From: Bradyrhizobium sp. CCBAU 51627
GTDB lineage: Bacteria; Pseudomonadota; Alphaproteobacteria; Rhizobiales; Xanthobacteraceae
Length of the DNA: 64,000 nucleotides
NCBI RefSeq assembly: GCF_028128765.1
Contig: NZ_LBJG01000091.1
Location: 124,001 to 188,000 of the forward strand
Direction: 5' to 3'
The notes beneath the pieces are model-generated. The model searched no databases. It had not been told where the DNA came from and worked only from the letters and a program-made list of their open reading frames with translations. A program made the translations under genes and the position numbers. This document shows positions 37,916 through 46,606 of the stretch, piece by piece (the first letter of the stretch is position 1; each line of letters begins with the position of its first letter).

Positions 37916-38439
37916 TGCCGCACCTCGCGTGCCCTTATCATCGCGTTTGGTTCAATGCGATCTTTCCCCCTCTTCAATACAGCATCAACAATGGATCGAT
38001 ACCTACCTGGTGTGGTGAGGACTATCGGGCTCGAGAGTTGACAAAGGTGCACCGGTACTCGCCTGATGTCGGAGCGCCGAGGTTAGCGGCGCGACCGCGA
38101 ACCTACGTCGCAGCCATGAGAGCGTGTTGGGATCGACCTGAATCCCAAGTGGATAGCCAAATCCGGCGAATCGTGACTCGCCCTCAAGTCGCGGAGGAGG
38201 CTGGCGGGGGGTGGAGCATCGGCGGCTCTTCCGATTTGGGTGAGCGAGGCCGTGGTTCAGGGCGGTTTTTCAGGCGGCACGAATTTTCCGGGGGCGGTAT
38301 CGCGAGCGCGATCCATTCGGGGTAGGGTTCGAGGACACGCGCCGCACAGCAGCTTTGCCGACCGGCGCGGACCGACGTTCCGCGCTGAAGCGGCACCGGG
38401 ATGGCTCCTGGAACTGCGCCGTAGCTGATGGCGTGTCAT
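37916..38439. other. Gene-free stretch
   Basis: About 520 bases between the kamA start and the IS630 remnant. Some of it may be the unrecognisable 5' part of the transposase. No conserved motif found. The kamA promoter should be at the left end. Confidence 0.35.
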
Positions 38440-38846
38440 TACGCCTCGGCCGGCGTCAACCCACGCGGCATCGGCGATGCGCCGAACGGCCATGGGGACA
38501 CGACTACATTCCTTGCGGCCGAACCTGCAAAGGGCTGACTGCATCTTTCGTGCGCGACGGGCCGATCACGCCGAGTATTCCCGGCCAATGTCGAGCAAAT
38601 CCTTCTTCCCCTGCTGCGCCAGCGCGATGCCGTGATGGTCCCGATCTGTCGAGCCAGAAGAACGAAGAGGCCCGCCTCATCGCAGGCGCGGGTCTACTAT
38701 TCCTGCCGCCCTACAGCCCCGATCTCAAGCCGATTGAGATGGCATTCGCCGCGGCGCCCTCTGGATCTCATCGGGCGACCCTGAACATGTCCACTCCTGA
38801 AGAACGTGCCAACTACGTCCCTCATTGCGGATACATTCCGCTTTGA
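38440..38846 (+). pseudogene. IS630-family transposase remnant
   Basis: Pieces of the DDE domain of an IS630 transposase appear in order but in several frames: PNGHGDTTTFLAA followed by an in-frame stop, GLTASFVRDGPI, and then LLFLPPYSPDLKPIEMAFA, which contains the catalytic Glu context typical of this family, and a C-terminal ANYVPHCGY. The N-terminal helix-turn-helix and the first catalytic Asp are not found. No terminal inverted repeats were recognised. It marks past insertion in the decayed region between kamA and the avidin pseudogene. Confidence 0.8.
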
Positions 38847-39034
38847 TCGCGACAGGCTCCAGCGAGCCGCGCAGCATGCCTAAGGTATGCGACCAGCGCG
38901 CCCAAAAGAAGCAGATTGCCCGAGCCGGTTAGCCTGCCTGGAATAAGCTCGAAGGCCCGGCTCTTCGACACTGCAGGGCCGCAACTTAGTCTTGGACCGC
39001 CAGCGTCTTACGAAAACCGGACGTGCGCACAATG

Positions 39035-39946
39035 CTAGGCAGCCTCAGCGGCCCGTGATTTCAGCCTCTTGATGTGCGGTACGCCGGCGTCAATCGCCAG
39101 CTGGTCCACGGCCCAATGAGGAGTGCCGATCTTGTTGACGGGATACGTCTCAATCGCTCGATTGTCCCAGATCGCGACGTCGCCTGATTTCCAATTCCAG
39201 CACAAGGTGTTCTGCGGGGCAGTGAGATAGGATTCCAGAAGTTCGAACAGCCTTTGGCTAGGATAGCGCTGCAGGCCGACAAAGTGCTGCACGGAACGGC
39301 CGAGCGAGAGCATGCGTTCGCCAGTCTCGGGATGGATACGAACGATGGGATGTGCCGTTTCGTAGATCGTTCCGGTGGATACGTCCTCCAATGCCCGCCT
39401 CGCGGCTTCGTTGGCCCCGTCCGTCGCAGTGTGATCGAATGTGGCGAAGCGCACGGCCCAGAGGCTATCGGCAAGCATCCGCAGCGGGTCGGGAAGGTCA
39501 AGATAAGCGGCCACCGAGCTTGACCAAGCGATCTCGCCGCCGAAAGGCGGGATCGCTGCACCTCGCAGCACTGAAATTGCTGAGCGGGCGGCACTGACGT
39601 CGGGACTCAAGACGTCATCATCGTTCATCTGATCGACATGATCGCCGGCGCCATCAGGGAGCGTCTTCCGGATTGTTAAGCTTCCCCTTCTGTCCAGCAT
39701 TGTGGGATTCTGTATCAGCGAGCCAAGCCGCAGCACAAAGCGCTGTTGCTGGGCATCATCCAGATGTCCCTGATCACGGAAGAAAATGAGCTTATGCTCT
39801 AGGAGCAGCCGGTTGATGGCTATGATGGCCTCGTCGGACAAATCGTCTGACAGCCTAATATTCTTGATTTCCGTCCCAAGCCGGTCCGCGTGCTTCACGA
39901 TGTCTGCGCGCGGAATGACGTTATCAACGGTCATTGTGCCACTCAT
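39035..39946 (-). CDS. TauD/TfdA-like protein missing the distal iron ligand
   Basis: A 303-residue relative of the 2-oxoglutarate/iron dioxygenases of the taurine dioxygenase group. The body is well kept (LLLEHKLIFFRDQ, RGAAIPPFGGEIAWSS, GDVAIWDNRAIETYPV). The first iron pair is present as His103-x-Asp105. In family members the distal His follows WDNRA (WDNRATxHYA). Here that position is Thr268. The Arg that should bind 2-oxoglutarate about a dozen residues later (HRVMRR-type stretch) is also absent in HWAVDQLAIDAG. The frame is intact with a good ribosome site (AGAAAGG), so the protein is probably made but is unlikely to be an ordinary dioxygenase. Confidence 0.85.
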   Translation of the reverse strand: MSGTMTVDNVIPRADIVKHADRLGTEIKNIRLSDDLSDEAIIAINRLLLEHKLIFFRDQGHLDDAQQQRFVLRLGSLIQNPTMLDRRGSLTIRKTLPDGAGDHVDQMNDDDVLSPDVSAARSAISVLRGAAIPPFGGEIAWSSSVAAYLDLPDPLRMLADSLWAVRFATFDHTATDGANEAARRALEDVSTGTIYETAHPIVRIHPETGERMLSLGRSVQHFVGLQRYPSQRLFELLESYLTAPQNTLCWNWKSGDVAIWDNRAIETYPVNKIGTPHWAVDQLAIDAGVPHIKRLKSRAAEAA

Positions 39947-41389
39947 AACGGGCGCCTTTCTCTGTGATGTCTAAACAAACTCCGTGTTTGGTAGTCACAT
40001 CTGGCGATAAACGCGACAAAGCCGTCTTGATGACACGCATGCGAATTGTCTGAGGGGCGAGTGACCCACGCCGCACAAGTAGTCGGCTGAATCTTGTTAC
40101 AGGCCACCATCATCTTAGGATCTGACTCCCTCTGCGTGCGGACACGGCCTCGCATATAACGCCACCAGATCGATTTGTAGGCTCGTCAACGGTGCAAATC
40201 ATAGACGCAATCCATGTCCAGTCCATGAAACGAAACCAGCTTTGTTTTCGATCTTGAGCAACGTTCGCCTCGTCTCCGAACTCGTCCTTGGAAAATCCTC
40301 GAATAAGATTGTGTCGTCACCTCACGCGACCGGCATCGCCTCATCCGCCCGACAAGAATCCAACTCGTTCGCGGCCGGCGCTCGCGAAAAAGCGGATATG
40401 ACAGCGTGCCCCGCTCCGGCAAGCTATTTCTATCTTAACGCGTACATTATCTCTATAACTACTTCAGCGAGCTTGCAATCAATTCCCCGCGACTTGGAGT
40501 TGTCCAATGCGCGTCGTCTTTCGTCGGCTGGCCTATTGGGATGTTCTTCTTGGCGAGCAAGAAAGCCGCGCAAAATTCAAACGCTGCAACTCCCATTGCA
40601 GCTAAACAACGGACTTCATCCCTCTATTTGCGAAATATGCGCGCGTCACGGAATGCTGGTCGTCCGGGCTGTGACGTGCGTTTTTGCTCTTTTCCTCACG
40701 GAAGGCAGATTGTTTTGGCTTCCTGGCAGTTGACCGCACAGAATAGAGACAGTCGCGGATCGCGCAGAAATACCGTGCGGCCCCGAGACAATGCAGCGAC
40801 TTCGCGCTCTCACATTGCAAGCCGCACTTTCTGGGCAGGCTATTTTGCCCTATTGGCAGCACGACCCGACGGCAGCGTCCGGATCTAAGATCATAAGCGG
40901 GGATCTATCTTCCTAATGATCGCCTTGTCTTCATCTCCGCTGGCAACTGTAAGCCGCTAAGCATGATCACGCACCAAAACTGCGCGATTTCAGAGAAGCC
41001 GATGAAAGAATGCACCAGCTGCGTAACAACGCGCCCACGCGGCCGTGCCATCGTGTAAGATCCACGCCATCGCAACAAAGCCGCTTTCAAAAAGCTGAGG
41101 TTCATCACAGGCCGCAGCAGACTCCGTTAGGCTTACTGGCACGCGCAGACTAAGCTGCTTGTAAGCAGCTCGCGCCGAGCGTAGTTGTGCTTGGGGTGTT
41201 GCTGGCCCGCCTGGCAGTTCGGTCTCACTGGCCGCTTAAGAAAAGGCTTCTACCGGCGTTGCTGTTAGCCGCTTGGCTCTGCCGATGAAGAAAGGACGCG
41301 GGCCAAACCAGCGTCCAATTTGGGCGCTCTCACAAACTTGAACGACGCCCGTAATCTGCGGATGGCTGGTTCCTGCTGACCTCGGCGAA
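39947..41389. other. Long gene-free stretch
   Basis: About 1.4 kb, the longest region without a supported gene. Frames such as 40242-40733 plus and 40541-40888 plus have no ribosome site, poor codon pattern and no recognisable domain. Base composition is lower in GC near 40230-40720 than in the flanks, as expected for old non-coding or foreign DNA. The left end should hold the TauD-like gene promoter. Confidence 0.4.
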
Positions 41390-41444
41390 GTGGACGATGT
41401 CGCAGGAGGCTTGGGAATGACCCGGTGGATGCTTCGGAGTGGGA

Positions 41445-41893
41445 CTACTGACTTCGGTAAAGGCGCAACCTACCTGGGATCTGGACCAACCAATATCTCA
41501 ACACTGAGCAGCAACAACTTTGACCAGAATACAGGCGCGATCTCCGGTATCTTATACGAACAATGCAAGCAGCTGCTGCGGCGCCGGCGCGCCTCAACCG
41601 GCAACCGGCCGGCTTGCTCAGACCAATCAAAGCTAGCCATCAGGTTGACCGTGAACTTTGCCGGATGCGGACCGACGACTGTTTGGACGGGCAGCTCAAT
41701 AGCGCGACGGGCTTTCAGGGCCTATGGTTGCTCTCGCTCGCAGAGCGGGTTACACGGAATGGTATCAGCGCCGGCGCCGATACCCTTCACATTCAAGGCT
41801 GGCGACAAGGCAAAATTACGTTTCAGTGGCGGCGTCGTGATCGAGAGTAGCGCGGGCGAGAAGGTCTCAAACACGAAGAAGAGCCCGAAGTGA
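41445..41893 (+). pseudogene. Decayed avidin (bradavidin-like) gene
   Basis: Segments of a bacterial avidin occur in order across three frames. WTNQY and then STLSSNNFDQNTGAISG (about 41485-41545) are the first strands. SYTNNASSCC follows one base off. TVNFAGCGPTTVWTG (near 41650) and QLNSATGFQGLW then SLAERVTRNGISAGADT (41690-41780) carry the biotin-side Trp positions. FTFKAGDKAKL and GEKVSNTKK close the gene before the stop at 41893. The wording follows bradavidin of Bradyrhizobium. Avidins bind biotin very tightly as exported tetramers. At least three indels prevent function. No signal peptide could be traced at the 5' end. Confidence 0.8.
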
Positions 41894-42394
41894 CATCAAA
41901 CTCGACTTCGCCCCTTCGCGCTCGATCACCACGAGCCTACATGTACGGCTCGTTCCGGAAGGTCTTCCAGCCCCCTCCGCGCGGTCCGATGCGAAATCAG
42001 TACTGCGCGGCATGTAGCAGTCTGAGGATCTCGATCAGCCGGAGTGGCAGTTCGCGATAGGTTGCTCAATGGTTCTAATCCGTCGACGCAACATCGCAAG
42101 GTGAGCATCCGGCGTGTTCCGTGCCATCTTATTCAGTTAGAATCATTTACTCGAACGTGCGGAGGTCGCCGTCTTTGCGCACCAAATCACCTAGCTTCCT
42201 TCCGGGTTGCTTGGTGAGTTACCGGATGCATATGATCTCGCTTCGCGAGGCCCGCTGGCCAGTCCCTGAATTGATCCCATTTTCGGCAAATGCCGTCTCG
42301 CGCACATAACCATTTCGGATCTGCTTCCGCGACGGCGCCCTCCCTGAATGTTCCAGTTCGCGGGCGCTTGCTGATGGATTCGATTCGGCGTGCT
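41894..42394. other. Gene-free stretch
   Basis: About 500 bases between the avidin pseudogene and the end of a small leftward gene. Short frames only, no recognisable motif. Confidence 0.3.
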
Positions 42395-42667
42395 TTAATC
42401 CTGTTTGGTTGAGCCAGTAGGTTCGCCGGCGCCGCTACTTTCGGATGAAGATCGACGAGAACTTTGCTGTGGCCACATCGAAGGAGCGCTGCTCAACGCG
42501 GTCTGCCCAACTTGCCTGAGAGCTTCGACGGACGTCTCGCCACGAGAGGCGGCTTCCAGTATTTTGGAAGCGACGTGCGCTCGGATGCCGGTCTCGTGCC
42601 GCGGCAGATCCTTGCACACTTCATCCAGAATGCGACGAAGACAGGCGGCGGTTTCGGAGTTGAGCAT
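42395..42667 (-). CDS. Small conserved hypothetical protein
   Basis: A 90-residue soluble protein starting at ATG 42667 with a very good ribosome site (GGAGGAG). The first 60 residues form an all-helical pattern (ACLRRILDEVCKDLPRHETG, then VASKILEAASRGETSVEALR), and the tail is Ser/Pro-rich and probably disordered. Very similar short proteins are common in Bradyrhizobium, often in several copies, and have no known function. It lies 158 bases after the RoxA-like gene on the same strand but has its own strong ribosome site, so it may or may not be part of that unit. Confidence 0.75.
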   Translation of the reverse strand: MLNSETAACLRRILDEVCKDLPRHETGIRAHVASKILEAASRGETSVEALRQVGQTALSSAPSMWPQQSSRRSSSESSGAGEPTGSTKQD

Positions 42668-42825
42668 AGAAGGTCTCCTCCAATGGAGCGGTACAATGAC
42701 TGCACAGCAGACATAAATGTTGCCAATTGCCCCTGTGAACGGCGACGGGAATGGCGCTTAAACCTCTTCACTTAAGGTTGCATGATCATACAATGAAGAA
42801 CCTCGCGCGTCATCAAACGGCTTCC

Positions 42826-45072
42826 TTAGAGCGTCTTCAAATACTCCAGAAGCGCCCGCCGTTCGGCGTCGGTTAATTCTGGCCCGATGATCCCAGGCGG
42901 CAGCTTCGTTATGTCGGTTTCCTTGCCCTCAAAGGAATGCCCGCGATTGCTATTCCCAAGCAGCGATACGTTGAAGTCCGTCAGGCCGGCCGCGCAGGCG
43001 TCGTTCGCTCGCACTTTCGCAGCGAGCCCGACGTCAATAGGATCGAATTTGCGGCTGCCCACGCAGAAAGAGCTCGGCCGCCGGCCCTGGGGTAACAACA
43101 TGTCCTTCAGCGTCGGCACGGACCCGTTGTGCAAATACGGAGCTGTTGCCCAAATACCGTCAAGCGGACGCGCGCGGTACTGAGGTTCAAGGGCAAGGAC
43201 ATCTTCGTCCTTGCCGTTACGGCGCCCCCGCGCTGCAATGTATGCTCGCGGGTTTTGGCAATTCTTCCTCGGCCCCCACATCTGCTGCTTGGTTTTTTCG
43301 GAAGAGTTGTTCGCGAGGTTCCATTGATCGATCGTCTTGCCCACGACATCCATCAGCGCGAGCACAAATAAGGGGTTTGGCGCCGGATCGGCCGGAAGGC
43401 CGCACCCCCAGGCTTTGTTCAGGTCATCGATCGGATTGAGGCCGAGTGACGCGGGTAAGTGAACGCGTCGGGCCGTCAGAACATTGGATTGTTGACGATC
43501 GGTGCCAATCACGGTCACCGGCAGCTGAGCGACGTTGAAATAATGGCGTCCGCCGATCTCCACCCAATTCTTCTCGCCCTTGGCAGAGCGATCCGGGTTC
43601 TCCGCCTTCCAGAACGAATCGTCCGGCCACTTTGCGTCGAATGCGGGATCATTGACCGGCCCTCGGTGGCATTCAAAGCAGTGCGAGCGATAAAGATCGC
43701 GACCTTTCTCAACGAGTTTTTCGTCGATGGCCCAGGCCGGGTCGCCTCGAAACTTGTCCTGCGCGTCCTTCCATCGTGGCGCGACAAGCCCGTTGAATTT
43801 CCTCCCGCTTGCCTCCGCCGACGAAAAGGGATCGGTACCGCGCAAAAGCTCCTCGAAACGAGCAATGTCCGACAGATGGATGGATGATGCAAAAAGCGGC
43901 CGTCCCGGCGCAGGTGCCCTCATGTTGATTTTCGCGCTGACGCCGAGCGCTTCGCCAGAATTGCGGACAAGCTCATTGAGAACAGAGGCGTCATACTGCG
44001 CCCAAAGGAAGTACGGCGTGTCCCAGATTGGCGGAAAACTCACGGGAGCGTCGTTGCGCGCGAAGTTGCCCTTGAGGAGCGGATCTGGGAGTTCGCCGGT
44101 CGCCGGATCTAGGAAATTGGTATAGAAGACCTGGTTGCCGATCCGGTTCAACGCATCAAGTCGGCCGAAACCTTCGTCGAGATTCGTCACGCCCTGCCTC
44201 GTCAACAGGTTATCATTTGCGGCCTTCTGCTTCTTGATCTTTTGAAGTGCGAGCTCCAGATCGTGTCGAAGCTTCCCGCGGTCGACGCTTCGACCTTCAA
44301 TGCTTTCCAGCCGGTCGGCGAAGCGTTCAAACCGCCACGGCAAAATCAGCGTATAGCCGATCGATAACCCAATGACCCGTTCAACCTCGCCAAGATTGAC
44401 CATCGCCGGCCCGCCATCGTAGCGAATGCTGACATTCTTGTACTCGAGATGCCCGGTATGACAGGCGGCGCAGGTTAGTCCGATCTGATCTTCGTAGGAA
44501 CTTCCTGTTGTCGGGTCGACGCCCCCTTTCAGGATCGCGAAACCCACAGGCAAACCATCGGCATTGTCAGGCGTGCTAGCTGTCCAAGTGGAGCTAACGC
44601 CCTTGGCATCCTCCTGGTAGCCGTACGCAGGTGAGCTAGAATCGAAGTTCTTCGAGCTCGGACTTGGGATGAAACCTAGGCGTCGTAGATACTCGTTGTC
44701 CGTCAAGCTCGTGTAACGGACCGACAACTCCGGACGCTCTAGAGCCAGGAACCATCTATAGGGCACGGGGATAGTCGCCGTGCCTTGGGACGTGTGGTGG
44801 AACCAGTAACGCTGCCGCGCGCTCCAGTTCTGCGGCAGCCAGTATGCGCTATCGATTTTCGATGGTGCTGGCAGTGTCGCGGGCAGCAATTGCGCCACCA
44901 GATTTGCGTCATTCTTGACCTTAAGCGCCGCATCGCGAAGCTTCTCCGGCGCGAAATACGCCATCCCTATTGGCCCCGCCACGACGAACACAATCGCGAA
45001 CAAGAGAGCGACGACATGAGGCCACCGCCTCACCACGCCACCCACCCAAGAGTTGAACGAACGTGCCCCCAT
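42826..45072 (-). CDS. Exported di-haem cytochrome, RoxA/peroxidase-like
   Basis: A 748-residue protein with one N-terminal membrane anchor (HVVALLFAIVFVVAGPIGM) and two haem c sites, CAACH near residue 200 and CFECH near residue 463. The stretch RPLDGIWATAPYLHNGSVPT near residue 645 is the hallmark of the di-haem peroxidase/rubber-oxygenase (RoxA) group. RoxA cleaves polyisoprene, and relatives include MauG and bacterial cytochrome c peroxidases. Which reaction applies here is unknown. Start ATG 45072 has AAGGAGAG ten bases ahead. It is the last of three leftward genes (patatin, mono-haem protein, this one) with gaps of 96 and 67 bases. The haems should face the periplasm. Confidence 0.88.
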   Translation of the reverse strand: MGARSFNSWVGGVVRRWPHVVALLFAIVFVVAGPIGMAYFAPEKLRDAALKVKNDANLVAQLLPATLPAPSKIDSAYWLPQNWSARQRYWFHHTSQGTATIPVPYRWFLALERPELSVRYTSLTDNEYLRRLGFIPSPSSKNFDSSSPAYGYQEDAKGVSSTWTASTPDNADGLPVGFAILKGGVDPTTGSSYEDQIGLTCAACHTGHLEYKNVSIRYDGGPAMVNLGEVERVIGLSIGYTLILPWRFERFADRLESIEGRSVDRGKLRHDLELALQKIKKQKAANDNLLTRQGVTNLDEGFGRLDALNRIGNQVFYTNFLDPATGELPDPLLKGNFARNDAPVSFPPIWDTPYFLWAQYDASVLNELVRNSGEALGVSAKINMRAPAPGRPLFASSIHLSDIARFEELLRGTDPFSSAEASGRKFNGLVAPRWKDAQDKFRGDPAWAIDEKLVEKGRDLYRSHCFECHRGPVNDPAFDAKWPDDSFWKAENPDRSAKGEKNWVEIGGRHYFNVAQLPVTVIGTDRQQSNVLTARRVHLPASLGLNPIDDLNKAWGCGLPADPAPNPLFVLALMDVVGKTIDQWNLANNSSEKTKQQMWGPRKNCQNPRAYIAARGRRNGKDEDVLALEPQYRARPLDGIWATAPYLHNGSVPTLKDMLLPQGRRPSSFCVGSRKFDPIDVGLAAKVRANDACAAGLTDFNVSLLGNSNRGHSFEGKETDITKLPPGIIGPELTDAERRALLEYLKTL

Positions 45073-45139
45073 CCTAAACTCTCCTTGAATTTCAAATGCG
45101 CCTGCTGCCGCGTGAGCGCGCTAGCCAGAAATGCGCTTA

Positions 45140-46510
45140 TTACTTGTTCAGCAATTGGCTATTGATGAAGGTGACGACGTCAGCGGTCTCGGCTGCCGCG
45201 CGCCGCGTTATGGTCGCGGCCGCTGGGCCACCATGCAAGAACGAGGGAAACCAACCGAAATTGCGAACGTTCCAGTCTTCTTTCGGCAGAACGGCTCGGT
45301 TCACCCCACGCACAGCGAAGCCTTGCACTTTCCTGGCCAGCGGCTGCGCTGTCTCGGTGTGACAGCTCACGCAGTCCGTATTGAAGAAGTGACTCTTCTT
45401 CGTATCGGCAATGACATTGACGATCTCGAGTACGCGGCTATTTGGCACGTTGGCATCGATGAAATCGGCTGTCGAAACACCCTTACGATTGGCAAGCGGC
45501 AGGGGAGGATTCTGCAGCGCCGCGTGGCGACACGTCGTTGGATTCTGGTTATTCGTGGCAGGCCGCGGGACCACGTGCGTCTCGCCAACGATGCTGAACA
45601 TCTGCGCGGCATGAAGGCCGTCGAGCGTCGGGCCAGGCACTGGTATCAACCCGGCCTGCGGGACTCTCAGCATCGAGACGAAAACCCAGGGTTCGGGCGG
45701 TGAAATCCCCATGACAGCCATGGTGTTGAGGCGCTGCGGCGAGAGATGCTTTTCCAGCAAAGCTTTAACCGCATCACGAAACGGTTTTGCGGATGCACCG
45801 ATAAGGCCCGGATGCACGTTCATGTCACCGGCAGTCGAGACCTTTACATTGCCGAACTTTCCCGCCACAAGTTGATCACGCAATAATGCAACGTCACGAA
45901 CGATTGCCTTGAAAGCTTGATCGTCAGGTTTAAATCGCGGGAATGGCCCACAACCATCAAGAGGTGAATCAGGCTCGAGGTTGAAACTGAAGATAAGATG
46001 ACCGGCAGTGTCATGGACCTTCAATCCCTGGGGTCCATTGGTCACCGGCTGGATGATCAGGCGGATTTGCGGTTGCCGGCCAAACTGGGCGATAACATCA
46101 GCAGATAATCCCGGGGCTCCCGGATCGATCCGGATTCCCGCAACGAACCAGGCATCGATCTTTTTCACGATATCAGGCAGCTCAATGCGGCGCGCGCCCG
46201 AGTCCGGCACGCCTTTGTGTTCTGGATTTTCGGCGTTTGCGATAAAACGCGCGAAATCCTCATCGGATAAAAGCCGCTGCGGAGCCCCAGTGGGGCCGGC
46301 GAGGTCGGACACCGCGATCAGATTGACGAGGTCTGGTGGCGCTTTCGGTGGAGGAAACAGGATGGACACGTCGTTGGCCGAAAGCGGCTTCGATGGCGTC
46401 TCGGCCCGGGCTGTTCCTGCTCCCAAGGCAACGGCGACGATCAGCCCCGCTGCGGACAGACTTGTAAACAGCCGACCAAGTTTTGACCGGCGGATCTCAC
46501 CTTTTGCCAT
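45140..46510 (-). CDS. Exported protein with one haem c motif
   Basis: A 456-residue secreted protein. The signal peptide (LFTSLSAAGLIVAVALGAG, cut after ARA) is followed by a long region without recognised domain, including the hydrophobic turn VWVxx-like GISPPEPWVFVSMLRVPQAG. A single CVSCH haem site lies near residue 379, with QPLARKVQGFAVRGVNR after it. The haem Met ligand may be supplied further on, but none is obvious. Start ATG 46510; an in-frame TTG is nine bases earlier. Placed between the membrane patatin and the di-haem cytochrome, it is most likely an electron-transfer or partner subunit of the latter. I know no named family for it. Confidence 0.8.
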   Translation of the reverse strand: MAKGEIRRSKLGRLFTSLSAAGLIVAVALGAGTARAETPSKPLSANDVSILFPPPKAPPDLVNLIAVSDLAGPTGAPQRLLSDEDFARFIANAENPEHKGVPDSGARRIELPDIVKKIDAWFVAGIRIDPGAPGLSADVIAQFGRQPQIRLIIQPVTNGPQGLKVHDTAGHLIFSFNLEPDSPLDGCGPFPRFKPDDQAFKAIVRDVALLRDQLVAGKFGNVKVSTAGDMNVHPGLIGASAKPFRDAVKALLEKHLSPQRLNTMAVMGISPPEPWVFVSMLRVPQAGLIPVPGPTLDGLHAAQMFSIVGETHVVPRPATNNQNPTTCRHAALQNPPLPLANRKGVSTADFIDANVPNSRVLEIVNVIADTKKSHFFNTDCVSCHTETAQPLARKVQGFAVRGVNRAVLPKEDWNVRNFGWFPSFLHGGPAAATITRRAAAETADVVTFINSQLLNK

Positions 46511-46606
46511 CGTCAGCAATTCCCCTGTAAGACTAAAAAATCGAAAGTCCGATCTACATCGCTTTCAGTCACATAATTTCCCGCCCGCGGCCCGGTATCA
46601 GGATGT

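Noticed and set aside
40242..40733. 163-codon plus-strand frame in the long gene-free region
   Set aside because: No ribosome site, no domain and poor codon pattern; likely chance.
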